Part shown: positions 29,728 to 39,818 of the stretch, in pieces
How positions within the stretch are numbered: position 1 is the first letter of the stretch
Layout: the number at the start of each line of letters is the position of its first letter
From: SLRI01 sp964393275
GTDB lineage: Bacteria > Pseudomonadota > Alphaproteobacteria > Geminicoccales > Geminicoccaceae
DNA length: 64,000 nucleotides
Reading direction: 5' to 3'
Assembly: GCA_964393275.1 (NCBI GenBank)
Contig: CAYMTA010000009.1
Span: 1-64,000, forward strand
The notes under the pieces: model-generated
What the model was told of the DNA's origin: nothing
What the model saw: the letters and a program-made list of their open reading frames with translations, nothing else
The model's database searches: none
Made by a program: the position numbers and the translations under genes

Positions 29728-30533
29728 GGCGGCCGGTCGTAGCCCATGGGCGAGTGGGTGAAGACCTCGTACCCGTCCGCCGTGACGCCGACCGTATGCT
29801 CGAACTGCGCCGAGAGCGATCGATCCCGGGTGACCGTCGTCCAGCCATCCTTGAGGATCTTCACCTCGTGCCGCCCGGCATTGATCATCGGCTCGATCGT
29901 GAACAGCATGCCCGGCGCCAGGACCAGGCCCTCGCCCGGCTTGCCATAGTGACGAACCTCGGGCGCGTCGTGGAAGACGCGCCCGATGCCGTGCCCGACG
30001 AAATCTCGCACCACCGAGAAGCGGGCGGCCTCGGCCACCTTCTGGATGGCATGACCGACATCGCCGAGCGTGGCACCCGGCCGCACGGCCAGGATGCCGG
30101 CCCACATGGCGTCATAGGTGACGTCGATCAGCCGCTGCCCCTTGACCGGGACGCGCTCGCCGAGCGCGAACATGCGGCTCGTGTCGCCGTAGTAGCCGGC
30201 GAGGATGACCGTGACGTCGATGTTCAGGATGTCGCCGTCGGCGAGCTTCTTGTCGTCGCTCGGAATGCCGTGATTGACGACGTGGTTGACCGAGATGCAG
30301 GAGCTCTTGGTGTAGCCGCGATAGCCGAGCGTCGCCGGCACGCCGCCATGCTCGCGCATGAAGGCCTCGATCACACGGTCGAGCTCACCGGTGCTCACGC
30401 CGGCCTGGACCAGAGGTGTGACGTGATCGAGCGTCATCGCCGCGAGCTGGCCGGCGGCGCGCATCGCAGCGAAGTCGGCCTCATCGTGGATCGGCACAAG
30501 CCGGCCGGTGCCGCCCTTGTCGAGATGCGGCAT
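29712..30533 (-). CDS. map: methionine aminopeptidase type I
   Basis: 273 residues from the ATG at 30533, chosen for the AAGGA site 8 bp upstream. Removes the initiator Met from new proteins. All metal ligands are present: the two Asp in NIDVTVILAGYYGDTSRMF, His in GHGIGRVFHD, and Glu in FTIEPMINAG and FEHTVGV; the substrate-side His is in NHVVNHGIP. The ABM-dehydrogenase gene ends 42 bp upstream on the same strand, so they may share a transcript. Confidence 0.95.
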   Translation of the reverse strand: MPHLDKGGTGRLVPIHDEADFAAMRAAGQLAAMTLDHVTPLVQAGVSTGELDRVIEAFMREHGGVPATLGYRGYTKSSCISVNHVVNHGIPSDDKKLADGDILNIDVTVILAGYYGDTSRMFALGERVPVKGQRLIDVTYDAMWAGILAVRPGATLGDVGHAIQKVAEAARFSVVRDFVGHGIGRVFHDAPEVRHYGKPGEGLVLAPGMLFTIEPMINAGRHEVKILKDGWTTVTRDRSLSAQFEHTVGVTADGYEVFTHSPMGYDRPPYASA

Positions 30534-30575
30534 GCGTTCGTCCTTCATTGCTCGATCATCCACATCCTCGGACCT

Positions 30576-31907
30576 TCAGCTCGCCTCACGCGCCAAAACC
30601 TCCGGATTGAGGATCAATCCGGGCTCCAGGGGCCGTCCGTCCAAATACGTCAAGATGCTGTCGATGCATCTGTCGGTCATGGCCTGGACCGCCCATTCGC
30701 TCATGCCGGCCACGTGCGGTGATAGCACCACCGATTCGAGCGTTCGCAACGGCGATCCCTCGGGCAGGGGCTCGCTCTCGAAGACATCGAGGCCGGCGCC
30801 CGCGATTATGCCTGACTCCAGGGCCGCCACCAGCGCCGCCTCGTCGACCAGGAGACCGCGCGCCGTGTTGATCAGATAGGCGCTGCGCTTCATCCGCGAA
30901 AGAGCCGCCGCGTCGATCAAATGACGCGTCCCCGGCAGGAGCGGCGCATGCAGCGAGACGAAATCCGCTTCAGCCAGGAGCTCATCGAGGGTCTTGGGCT
31001 CGCAGCCGAGATGGCCGAGAGCCGCGGCATCGATCAGGGGGTCATGCACCAGAACGCGCATCGCGAAGCCCTGGCAGCGCTTGGCCACCGCCCGGCCGAT
31101 GCGACCGAAGCCGACGAGGCCGACGGTCGTGCCGTGGAGTCGGCCGTGCGCCAGGCTGCCCCACAGGCCCGCCCGGACCCGCCGATCGTACGTGGCGAGC
31201 GACGTGGCGAGCGTCGCCATCAGGGCGAAGGCATGATCGGCGACGGCCTCGTGGTTGGTGCCGAACGCCATCGCCACCGCCACGCCGTGCCGGGTGGCGG
31301 CCGGGACATCGATCTGATCGTAGCCGACGCCGAGGCGAGCGATGATCCGCAGATCGGTGGCGACCGCCAGCGTCCGCTCGTTGTAGGGCTCGCTGCCGGC
31401 GAGCGTGGCGACGACGCCGGGCAGGACGGCTGCCAGCGCCGCCTCGTCGAGGGTTCGCCCGCTCTCGTTCAGGATCACCTCGTAGCCTTCGTCGCCGAGG
31501 CGCTTCAAGAGATCGGGTCGCGTCGCGATAAAAGCCGCGGCGCAGAGCACCCGGCCCCTGGTCCGCTGCCGCCCGTCGCTGGCGCGGCGCAGCTCCCGCT
31601 GCCGGTGATCGAGGACCATGTCGGCGGTCGCCTGGCGAAATCGCTCCATGTGCGGCCGGGCGCGATGCTCCTCCGACGCCGCCGGGTCGCGATGCACCTC
31701 GTAGATGACGGCATGCGTCTCGTCCTCGCGCACGATGTCGAGCTGCAGGCAGCCCGGCTCCGTGGCGAGCGAGGTGCGCGCGAGCTCGCTCGCCAGCTCG
31801 AGGAACCTCTCCATCATGCCCGGCCGAATGGTGAGCTCGATCAAGTGGACCACGGGCTCCGTGGCGTCTCGCGGCAGCCGGCCCGGCACGCGTCGGTCAT
31901 CCTTCAC
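30576..31907 (-). CDS. fusion of ABM-like monooxygenase domain and D-2-hydroxyacid dehydrogenase
   Basis: 443 residues. Residues about 20-105 resemble the antibiotic biosynthesis monooxygenase (ABM/LsrG) fold: VVHLIELTIRPGMMERFLELA, CLQLDIVREDETHAVIYEVHRD, and HMERFRQATADMV. From about 118 it is an NAD-dependent D-isomer dehydrogenase with GLVGFGRIGRAVAKR and the catalytic set INTARG (Arg), DVFESEP (Glu) and SPHVAG (His). The two parts usually occur as separate proteins. The GTG start at 31907 overlaps the amidase stop by 11 bp; GTG 31889 with an AAGGA site is an alternative. Substrate unknown. Confidence 0.85.
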   Translation of the reverse strand: MKDDRRVPGRLPRDATEPVVHLIELTIRPGMMERFLELASELARTSLATEPGCLQLDIVREDETHAVIYEVHRDPAASEEHRARPHMERFRQATADMVLDHRQRELRRASDGRQRTRGRVLCAAAFIATRPDLLKRLGDEGYEVILNESGRTLDEAALAAVLPGVVATLAGSEPYNERTLAVATDLRIIARLGVGYDQIDVPAATRHGVAVAMAFGTNHEAVADHAFALMATLATSLATYDRRVRAGLWGSLAHGRLHGTTVGLVGFGRIGRAVAKRCQGFAMRVLVHDPLIDAAALGHLGCEPKTLDELLAEADFVSLHAPLLPGTRHLIDAAALSRMKRSAYLINTARGLLVDEAALVAALESGIIAGAGLDVFESEPLPEGSPLRTLESVVLSPHVAGMSEWAVQAMTDRCIDSILTYLDGRPLEPGLILNPEVLAREAS

Positions 31908-33336
31908 TGGATCGGCCGGCGACGATGGGCGGCTCGCCGAGACGGAAATCGCCCTTCGTCTCCAGATGGTGAGCCAGCCGCAGCAGGCGCGCCTCGCCGA
32001 ACGGCGGCGCGACGAGCTGGATGGCCATCGGCAGGCCGTTCTCCGTGCGGCCCGTGGGCATGGTCAGGGCAGGCAGCCCCAGATAGTTGAACGGGCAGAT
32101 GAAGTGGCCCAACGCGTTGACCATCCTGACGTAGCCCGCCATGTCCGACGCGTCGGTAGCGTCGAGGCGCGGCACCGGCTCGGCCATGGCCGGCAGCATC
32201 AGCACATCCGCCTCGGCGAAGACCTCTGCCACGAACCGACGCACCGCCTCCGCCCGAAAGGAAACCGCCCTGAGATAGGTCGTCGCCTTCAGCTCGAAGC
32301 CGGGGTCGAGGCGCGCCAGGGTGTAGGCATTGTAGGCATCGCGCCGAACGGCGAGGAAGTCCTCGTGCCGAGCCGCGGCCTCGGCGAGCATGATGGCGCG
32401 CCGCAGCACGTTCGCGGGCTCGAGCGCCGGCAGGACCATGCGGGTGGCCCGCAGGCCGACCTGCCCCAATCGCTCGATCGCCGCCTCGTAGAGACGGGCC
32501 ACCTCCTCGTTCAGCGGCAGCTCGAAGGGCGCCTCGGCGACGGCAACGCGCAGGCCCGAGGGCGAGCGCTCGAGCAGCCTGCGGTAGGGCGGCACGGCCA
32601 GCGCGCTGGTTGTTGGATCACGGCTGTCGGCACCGGCGATCGCTTCCATCAGGAGGGCGAGGTCGCGGGCCGAGCGGGCGAGCGGACCCGCATGGTCGAG
32701 CGTGTGGCTGAGCGGCATGGCGCCGGCCCGGCTGACCCGGCCGTAGGTCGGCTTCAGCCCGACGATGCCGGTGCAGGCGGCCGGAACCCGGATCGACCCG
32801 CCGGTGTCCGAGCCCAGTGCCGCGAAGACCAACCGTGCCGCCACGGCCGCGACGGACCCGCTCGACGAGCCGCCGGTGATGTGGTCGGTGCTCCAGGGAT
32901 TGCGGGGATGCCCGGTGATGTCGTTGTGGCCGGTGAGCCCGAGGGCGAACTCGACCATGTTGAGCCGACCGAGATCGATCGCGCCGGCCGCGTCCAGCCG
33001 CTCGAGCACGGTGGCCGTGACCTCGGGCACGAAATCCGCGCGGATCCGCGTGCCCGAGGCGCAGGGCCGGCCGGCACGGTAGAACATGTCCTTGTGCGCC
33101 AGGGGCACGCCCGCCAAAGGCGGCAGATCGGCCCCGGCGGCGCGGGCCCGATCGATGCCGTCGGCCGCCGCCAGCGCCTTCTCGGGCTCGAGACCCGCCA
33201 CCGCGTTGAGGGTCGGTCCGATGCTCGACAGGGCCTCGATCGAGGCCTGGGTCAGCTCGCGCGCCTTGACCTCGCCGGATCGGACCGCCGCGGCCGCGGC
33301 CCAGAGATCGCCCCGAAGGAGCTCCGAAGCCGTCAT
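31897..33336 (-). CDS. amidase signature family hydrolase
   Basis: 479 residues; ATG 33336 with GGAGG 7 bp upstream. The Ser-cisSer-Lys catalytic triad of the amidase signature family is present: Lys in GVPLAHKDMFY, the cis-Ser in GGSSSGSVAAVAA, and the nucleophile Ser in SDTGGSIRVPA. Hydrolyses an amide to acid and ammonia. Although GatA-like, it sits outside any gatCAB operon and is more likely catabolic. It overlaps the small acidic ORF upstream by 4 bp and the dehydrogenase fusion downstream by 11 bp. Confidence 0.92.
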   Translation of the reverse strand: MTASELLRGDLWAAAAAVRSGEVKARELTQASIEALSSIGPTLNAVAGLEPEKALAAADGIDRARAAGADLPPLAGVPLAHKDMFYRAGRPCASGTRIRADFVPEVTATVLERLDAAGAIDLGRLNMVEFALGLTGHNDITGHPRNPWSTDHITGGSSSGSVAAVAARLVFAALGSDTGGSIRVPAACTGIVGLKPTYGRVSRAGAMPLSHTLDHAGPLARSARDLALLMEAIAGADSRDPTTSALAVPPYRRLLERSPSGLRVAVAEAPFELPLNEEVARLYEAAIERLGQVGLRATRMVLPALEPANVLRRAIMLAEAAARHEDFLAVRRDAYNAYTLARLDPGFELKATTYLRAVSFRAEAVRRFVAEVFAEADVLMLPAMAEPVPRLDATDASDMAGYVRMVNALGHFICPFNYLGLPALTMPTGRTENGLPMAIQLVAPPFGEARLLRLAHHLETKGDFRLGEPPIVAGRSSEG

Positions 33337-33488
33337 TCCTCGTCCTCCAGCGCGTGGGCCTCCGCCAGATTTTCGAGGGTGACGACGAAGGCCGATGGAT
33401 CGTCGTCGAACGGCAGCTCCTCGACAATGGCCAAGACCTGCTTTTGCCAGGCTTCCGCCGGCTCGTCCCTGACTGTCGCGTTGCCCAT
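33333..33488 (-). CDS. small acidic protein coupled to amidase
   Basis: 51 residues with a strong GAGGAGG ribosome site 5 bp before the ATG at 33488. Its stop overlaps the amidase start (ATGA), which argues that it is real and translated with the amidase. Acidic, no signal peptide, no Cys; the C-terminal half is predicted helical (DDDPSAFVVTLENLAEAHAL). The arrangement recalls AtzG next to AtzE and GatC next to GatA, where a tiny partner supports the amidase. Sequence resemblance to those is too weak to claim identity. Confidence 0.65.
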   Translation of the reverse strand: MGNATVRDEPAEAWQKQVLAIVEELPFDDDPSAFVVTLENLAEAHALEDEE

Positions 33489-33591
33489 CGGATCCTCCTC
33501 GCGCCATCCAACTTCCGGCTGCTTAGCAGGCGGCGCTTGCCGACGCACCTCGTTAGCGCAAGACTGGCGCTCGCTTGCCCAGGAGACCAGC

Positions 33592-35916
33592 ATGGACATC
33601 CTCCAATCCGAGCCGATCTCGTCTCTCACCACCGAACGGCGCCGGCTGCTCGCGGCTGTCGAGCAGAAGCTCTTGTGGCTGGCGAGCTGGACGATCCACA
33701 ACGCCAACCACATCCGGCCGAGCCGCGACAACCTGAAGGTCGGCGGGCATCAGGCGTCGTGCGCGTCCGTCGCGACGATCATGACGGCGCTCTATTTCGA
33801 CGTGCTGCGGCCCGGCGACCGGATCGCCGTCAAGCCGCATGCCAGCCCGATGATGCATGCCGTTCACTATCTGCTCGGCGAGCAGAGCCGCGCAGCTCTC
33901 GAGAATTTCCGTGCCCTCGGCGGGGCCCAGTCCTATCCCTCGCGAACCAAGGATACCGCGCCAGTCGATTTCTCGACGGGCTCGGTCGGCCTCGGCGCCG
34001 CGATGACCCTGTTCGCCTCGCTGACGCAGGACTACGTGCGTCTGCAGGGGCTCGTGCCCAAGGAGGAGCCCGCCGGCCGCATGGTCGCGATCGTCGGCGA
34101 CGCGGAGCTCGACGAGGGCAACATCTTCGAGGCCCTGCTCGAGGGCTGGAAATACGATGTCCGCAATCTCTGGTGGGTGATCGACTACAATCGCCAGAGC
34201 CTCGACCGGGTGGTCCCGGAGCAGCTTTTCGCCAAGATCGAGCAGTTCTTCGCGGCGGTCGGCTGGCGCGTGGTCACGATCAAGTACGGCAAGCGGCTCC
34301 AGGCCGCCTTCGCCGAGCCGGGTGGCGAGGTGCTGCGGCAGTGGATCGACGACTGCCCCAACGATCTCTACGCCGCCCTCACCTTCAAGGGCGGCACCGC
34401 CTGGCGGGCGCATCTGGAGAGCGGCCTCGGCGGCAACCGCTTCATCCGGGACCTCCTGCGGCGCCTCGACGATGCCGAGCTCGCCCGCCTCATGACCAAT
34501 CTCGGCGGCCATGACATCGAGGCCGTCCTCGACGCCTTCCACTCGGTCGCCGACGATCGTCCGCACTGCTTCATCGCCTATACCGTCAAGGGCTGGGGCC
34601 TGCCGCTGGCCGGCCACAAGGACAACCACGCCGGGTTGATGACGCCCGACCAGATGGCGGCGTTTCGGGCGCAGAACCGGATCGGGGACGGCGAGGAATG
34701 GTCGCCGCATGCGGGGCTCGACATCGACCCGGCCGAGCTCGACGCCTTCCTCGCCTCGGTCACCTATCGCCAGCGCACGCATAAGCATCGGCCGCCAGCC
34801 GTGCCGGTGCCGGCGGTGCTGCCGGTCGGCCGCGTCGCCGCCACGACCTCGACGCAGGAGGCCTTCGGCCGGATCATGAGCGAGCTGGCGCGGTCCGACA
34901 GCGAGCTCGCCCGGCGGATCGTCACGACCTCGCCCGACGTCACCGTCTCGACCAACCTTGGCGGCTGGGTCACGCGCCGCGGCGTCTTCAACCGTCGCGA
35001 GCGCGAGGACATTTTCAAGAGCGAGTCGGTAGCCTCGTCAACGGTCTGGCGGGTAAGCGAACGGGGCCAGCACCTCGAGCTCGGCATCGCCGAGAACAAC
35101 CTTTTCTTGAACCTCGCGAGCCTCGGCCTCGCGCATGATCTGTTCGGTGCCCGGCTGCTGCCGGTCGGCACGCTCTACGATCCCTTCATCAACCGCGGCC
35201 TCGATGCCCTGATCTATGCCTGCTACCAGGGTGCGCGCTTCCTTTTGGTCGCGACCCCCTCGGGCATCACGCTGGCCCCGGAGGGCGGTGCCCATCAGTC
35301 GATCGGCACGCCCCTTATCGGCATGTCGCAGCCCGGGCTGACCGCCTTCGAGCCGGCCTATGCCGACGAGGTGGCGCTGATCATGCGCTGGGCCTTCGAG
35401 CACCTGCAGGCGCCGGACGGTGGCTCGGTCTATCTCCGCCTGACGACCCGCCAGATCGCCCAGCCGGAGCGCTCGGCGGTCCCACCGGGGGTGCTCGATG
35501 GCGGCTATTGGCTTCTGCCACCCGCCGCCGACACGCAGGTCGCCCTCGCGTTCACCGGCGCGGTGGCGCCCGAGGTGCTGGCCGCGCATGCGGCCATGGC
35601 TGACGATCTGCCGGCGCTCGGCATCCTCGCCGTCACCTCGGCGGAGCGGCTCCATGCCGACTGGGTCGCGCGCGGGGCGGCGGGCGTCGCCGCGACCCTG
35701 CTGGACCAGCTCCCCCTGACCGCCGCGCTCGTCACGGTCCTCGACGGCCATCCCCTGACGCTCGCCTGGCTCGGTTCGGTGCGCGGGCAGCGTGTCCGGC
35801 CGCTCGGCGTCGAGGCATTCGGCGAGTCGGCTGACCTTCCGGCGCTCTATGCCAGGCACCGGATCGATGCCGAGGCGATCGTCGATGCAACGGCCGATGC
35901 CTTGCTCGGCGCCTGA
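33592..35916 (+). CDS. transketolase-like thiamine diphosphate enzyme (AceE-type E1)
   Basis: 774 residues; ATG at 33592 after an AGGAGA site. The thiamine diphosphate motif GDAELDEGNIFEALLEGWKYDVRNLWWVIDYN with the following LDRVVPEQLFAKIEQFF resembles the homodimeric pyruvate dehydrogenase E1 (AceE) more than transketolase, as do NLGGHDIEAVLDAF and AYTVKGWGLPLAGHKDNHAGLMT. The C-terminal half has the pyrimidine domain (ELGIAENNLFLNLASLGLAHDLFG) and HQSIGTPLIGMSQPGL. It is shorter than AceE (about 890) and no E2 or E3 gene is adjacent, so it may act on its own or with a shared E2. The substrate, pyruvate or another 2-oxoacid, is not settled. Confidence 0.85.
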   Translation: MDILQSEPISSLTTERRRLLAAVEQKLLWLASWTIHNANHIRPSRDNLKVGGHQASCASVATIMTALYFDVLRPGDRIAVKPHASPMMHAVHYLLGEQSRAALENFRALGGAQSYPSRTKDTAPVDFSTGSVGLGAAMTLFASLTQDYVRLQGLVPKEEPAGRMVAIVGDAELDEGNIFEALLEGWKYDVRNLWWVIDYNRQSLDRVVPEQLFAKIEQFFAAVGWRVVTIKYGKRLQAAFAEPGGEVLRQWIDDCPNDLYAALTFKGGTAWRAHLESGLGGNRFIRDLLRRLDDAELARLMTNLGGHDIEAVLDAFHSVADDRPHCFIAYTVKGWGLPLAGHKDNHAGLMTPDQMAAFRAQNRIGDGEEWSPHAGLDIDPAELDAFLASVTYRQRTHKHRPPAVPVPAVLPVGRVAATTSTQEAFGRIMSELARSDSELARRIVTTSPDVTVSTNLGGWVTRRGVFNRREREDIFKSESVASSTVWRVSERGQHLELGIAENNLFLNLASLGLAHDLFGARLLPVGTLYDPFINRGLDALIYACYQGARFLLVATPSGITLAPEGGAHQSIGTPLIGMSQPGLTAFEPAYADEVALIMRWAFEHLQAPDGGSVYLRLTTRQIAQPERSAVPPGVLDGGYWLLPPAADTQVALAFTGAVAPEVLAAHAAMADDLPALGILAVTSAERLHADWVARGAAGVAATLLDQLPLTAALVTVLDGHPLTLAWLGSVRGQRVRPLGVEAFGESADLPALYARHRIDAEAIVDATADALLGA

Positions 35917-36115
35917 GGTGCCAACCCGGGCTCGGTGCCCCAGGCGCGACCTTGGGCGGGCTTGTCCCCGGGCCGTGGTTTCGCCATAACGCTCGTGGCA
36001 GGGGCTCGCGATGGTCGACCTTCGGCGCCGGCCCGTTGATCCGGACGGGCAGGACCGAGGGATCCCAAGCCACGGAACCGGCTGAGACGGGTCGGATAAG
36101 AGAGGGAGCGCTCGC

Positions 36116-36772
36116 ATGGACATGTCAGGCGAATATCGGATTCCAGCGCCTCGCGAGCAGGTCTGGGCGGCGCTCAACGATCCCGAGATCCTGCGCCAGG
36201 CGATCCCCGGCTGCGACGAGCTGGTCAAGCATTCGGACACCGAGATGGAGGCCAAGGTCACCGCCAAGGTGGGTCCGGTCAAGGCGAAGTTCGCCGGCAA
36301 TGTGCGTCTCGAGAACATCAACGCACCGGTGGGCTACAGCATCGTCGGCGAGGGCAAGGGCGGTGCCGCCGGCTTCGCCAAGGGCGGCGCCGATGTCAGC
36401 CTGGCCGAGGACGGCGACGGCACCATCCTGACCTACAACGCCAGGGCCGAGGTGGGTGGCAAGCTGGCCCAGATCGGCTCGCGGCTGATCCAGGGCACGG
36501 CCAAGAAAATGGCCGACGAGTTCTTCGGCAAGTTCAGCGAGATCGTGGGTGCGGATCAGGCGCCCGGCGCGGCGGCGGCGCCATCGGCCGCGGCCCCGAC
36601 CGAGCCCGCCGCGTCACCCGCGCCCCGACCGGCACCCGCGCCGCGATCTGCGCCAACGGCGCCACCGAAGCCCGCCGGCGGCTTCCTCGGCGGGCTCGGC
36701 ATGCCGGCTTATGTGGGTATCGCCATCGTCGTGCTGATTCTGCTTTATCTGATCTTCGGCATGGGCGGTTGA
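36116..36772 (+). CDS. coxG: CoxG-type SRPBCC protein with C-terminal membrane anchor
   Basis: 218 residues. Residues 1-145 form the SRPBCC/CoxG domain: MSGEYRIPAPREQVWAALNDP, ILRQAIPGCDEL, and a GKLAQIGSRLIQGTAKKMADEFF helix. A Pro/Ala-rich linker (about 148-190) leads to a single hydrophobic segment (YVGIAIVVLILLYLIF), so the domain faces the cytoplasm from the membrane. In carbon monoxide oxidisers CoxG tethers the hydroxylase to the membrane and links it to quinones. First gene of the cox-type cluster, with AGAGGGAG upstream. Confidence 0.9.
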   Translation: MDMSGEYRIPAPREQVWAALNDPEILRQAIPGCDELVKHSDTEMEAKVTAKVGPVKAKFAGNVRLENINAPVGYSIVGEGKGGAAGFAKGGADVSLAEDGDGTILTYNARAEVGGKLAQIGSRLIQGTAKKMADEFFGKFSEIVGADQAPGAAAAPSAAAPTEPAASPAPRPAPAPRSAPTAPPKPAGGFLGGLGMPAYVGIAIVVLILLYLIFGMGG

Positions 36773-36835
36773 CGGACCGCCCGAGTTCGCAACGGTGCAG
36801 CGACCAGGTGGTCGCCGCTGGGAGGGGTTGAGAGA

Positions 36836-37327
<492 letters not shown>

Positions 37328-37378
37328 CGACGGGGCGACAGGTCACGAAGGCCGCTTCGACAACAGGGATGCGTGAAA

Positions 37379-39742
37379 ATGGTGGCTAATGGCATCGGCG
37401 CTCGGGCACTCCGCAAGGAGGACCAGCGCTTCATCACCGGCAAGGGCCGGTACACCGACGATATCAACCAGCATGGCCAGGCCTTTGCCGTGTTCGTGCG
37501 CAGCCCGCATGCCCACGCGAAGCTGGGACGTGTCGACAAGGCCAGCGCCTCGGGGATGCCCGGTGTGCTGGCGGTGCTCGACGGTACCGATGTGGCGGCC
37601 GACGGGCTCGGCAACCTGATCTGCGGCTGGCTGGTCAAGTCGAAGGACGGCTCGCCCATGAAGATGGGCCCGCACCCGCTCCTGGCGCAGGGCAAGGTCC
37701 GCTATGTCGGCGACCGGGTCGCGGTCGTCGTCGCCGAGACCTATGCCCAGGCCAAGGATGCGGCCGAGGCGCTGGTCGTCGAGTACGAGGTGCTACCGGC
37801 CACGGCAGCGCTCGGCGAGGCGCATGGCGCGTCGGCACTGGTTCACGACGAGGTGGAGCACAACCTGATCTTCGATTGGGAGCTCGGCGACAAGGCGGCG
37901 GTCGACGCCGCCATCGCGCAGGCCGCGCATGTCACCCGGATCGACCTGGTCAACAATCGCCTCGTGCCCAATGCCATGGAGCCGCGCGCGGCGATCGGCA
38001 TCTACGACAGCGGTCTCGACCATTACACCTGCTATGTCACCAGCCAGAACCCACATGTCCACCGGCTGGTCATGTCGGCCTTCGTGCAGGTGGCGCCCGA
38101 GCACAAGCTTCGGGTGATCGGCCCCGACGTCGGTGGTGGATTCGGCTCGAAGATCTTCATCTACGGCGAGGAATGCGTCGTCACCTGGGCGTCGAAGAAG
38201 GTCGGCGGCCGGCCGGTCAAATGGGTCGCGGAGCGCAGCGAGAGCTTCCTCTCCGACTGTCATGGCCGCGACCACATCAGCCACGCCGAGCTCGCGACCG
38301 ACGCCGACGGCAACGCCACGGCGCTCAGGGTCAACACCAAGGCCAATCTCGGCGCCTACATGTCGACCTTCAGCTCCTGCGTGCCGACCTATCTCTATGG
38401 CACGCTCCTGGCCGGCCAGTACAAGACGCCGGCGATCTATTGCGACGTGCAGGCCTACTACACCAACACAGCACCCGTGGACGCCTATCGCGGCGCCGGC
38501 CGGCCCGAGGCGTCCTTCCTGCTCGAGACGCTCTATGATCAGGCCGCTAGGGAGATCGGCAAGGACCCGGCCGAGTTCAAGCGGCAGAACTTCATCCCCA
38601 AGGATGCGTTCCCGTACCAGACGCCGGTCGCCCTGGTCTACGATGTGGGCGACTACGGGGCGACCCTCGACCGGGCCCTGGAGCTTTCCGACTACACCGG
38701 CTTCGAGGCGCGCCGGGCCGAGGCGGAGGCGCGCGGCAAGCGGCGCGGCATCGGCATCTCCTGCTACATCGAGGCCTGCGGCATCGCGCCCTCGGCGGTG
38801 GTCGGCTCGCTCGGCGCCGGCGTCGGTCTCTGGGAGAGCGCCAAGGTCCGCTTCAGCCATACCGGCAAGGTCCAGGTGATGACCGGCACGCACAGCCACG
38901 GCCAGGGCCACGAAACGACCTTCAGCCAGCTCGTCGCCGGCCGGCTCGGCATTCCCTTCGAGGACATCGAGGTCATCCACGGCGATACCGAGAAGACGCC
39001 GGTCGGCATGGGCACCTATGGCTCGCGCTCGCTGGCCGTCGGCGGCGAGGCCATCGCCAAGTCCTGCGACAAGCTGATCGCCAAGGGTCGGAAGATCGCC
39101 GCTCATCTGCTCGAGGCCTCGGAAGCGGACATCGAGTTCAAGAACGGCCAGTTCACCGTCGCCGGCACGGACCGCGCCAAGTCGATGGCCGAGGTGGTTT
39201 TCGCCGCCTACGTGCCGCACAACTACCCGGCCGATCTGGAGCCGGGCATGGAGGAAGGCGCCTTCTTCGATCCGCCGAACTTCACCTACCCGGCCGGCAC
39301 CTACGTGTGCGAGGTCGAGGTCGATCCGGATACCGGGGTCGTTCGGGTCGAGCGGCTCGTGGCGGTCGACGATTTCGGCAATGTGATCAACCCGATGATC
39401 GTCGACGGCCAGGTGCATGGTGGCCTGACCCAAGGCATCGGCCAGGCATTGCTCGAGCGTGCCGTCTACGACGGCGCGGGACAGCTTCTGACCGGCTCCT
39501 ACATGGACTACGCCATGCCGCGGGCGGACGACGTGCCCAACTTCGAGGTCGAGACCGCCGCCGGCACCGCCTGCACCTCCAACTCGATGGGGGTCAAGGG
39601 CTGCGGCGAGGCCGGTGCCATCGGCGCGCCGGCGGCGGTGATCAACGCCATCACCGACGCCATCGGCGTGCGTGTCGAGATGCCGGCCTCGCCTCAGCGG
39701 GTCTGGACGGCGATGCAGGGTCTGGCGCGGGCGGCCGAATAG
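37379..39742 (+). CDS. molybdenum hydroxylase large subunit, CoxL form II
   Basis: 787 residues from the ATG at 37379 (AGGG 9 bp upstream; GTG 37373 is too close to it). Xanthine oxidase-type molybdopterin subunit: RKEDQRFITGKGRYTDDI at the N-terminus, GGGFGSKIF, and the catalytic Glu in GVKGCGEAGAIGAP (Glu744). The active-site loop is AYRGAGR (residues 369-375). Genuine CO dehydrogenases (form I) have AYxCSFR with a copper-binding Cys; that Cys is absent, so this is form II and its substrate may be an aldehyde or aromatic/heterocyclic compound rather than CO. Cytoplasmic, membrane-linked through CoxG. Confidence 0.92.
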   Translation: MVANGIGARALRKEDQRFITGKGRYTDDINQHGQAFAVFVRSPHAHAKLGRVDKASASGMPGVLAVLDGTDVAADGLGNLICGWLVKSKDGSPMKMGPHPLLAQGKVRYVGDRVAVVVAETYAQAKDAAEALVVEYEVLPATAALGEAHGASALVHDEVEHNLIFDWELGDKAAVDAAIAQAAHVTRIDLVNNRLVPNAMEPRAAIGIYDSGLDHYTCYVTSQNPHVHRLVMSAFVQVAPEHKLRVIGPDVGGGFGSKIFIYGEECVVTWASKKVGGRPVKWVAERSESFLSDCHGRDHISHAELATDADGNATALRVNTKANLGAYMSTFSSCVPTYLYGTLLAGQYKTPAIYCDVQAYYTNTAPVDAYRGAGRPEASFLLETLYDQAAREIGKDPAEFKRQNFIPKDAFPYQTPVALVYDVGDYGATLDRALELSDYTGFEARRAEAEARGKRRGIGISCYIEACGIAPSAVVGSLGAGVGLWESAKVRFSHTGKVQVMTGTHSHGQGHETTFSQLVAGRLGIPFEDIEVIHGDTEKTPVGMGTYGSRSLAVGGEAIAKSCDKLIAKGRKIAAHLLEASEADIEFKNGQFTVAGTDRAKSMAEVVFAAYVPHNYPADLEPGMEEGAFFDPPNFTYPAGTYVCEVEVDPDTGVVRVERLVAVDDFGNVINPMIVDGQVHGGLTQGIGQALLERAVYDGAGQLLTGSYMDYAMPRADDVPNFEVETAAGTACTSNSMGVKGCGEAGAIGAPAAVINAITDAIGVRVEMPASPQRVWTAMQGLARAAE

Positions 39743-39818
39743 GCGGCTTTCGGACGTAGCAATCCGGGCGGGGGCCGTGCCAGAGGCCGACCGCCGCCCG
39801 CAAGGGAGAATCCGAACG

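Noticed and set aside
31897..33336. Annotation as GatA of tRNA amidation
   Set aside because: No gatB or gatC nearby and the neighbours look catabolic; only the amidase signature is shared.
37379..39742. Annotation as genuine carbon monoxide dehydrogenase
   Set aside because: The loop is AYRGAGR, without the copper-binding Cys of form I enzymes.
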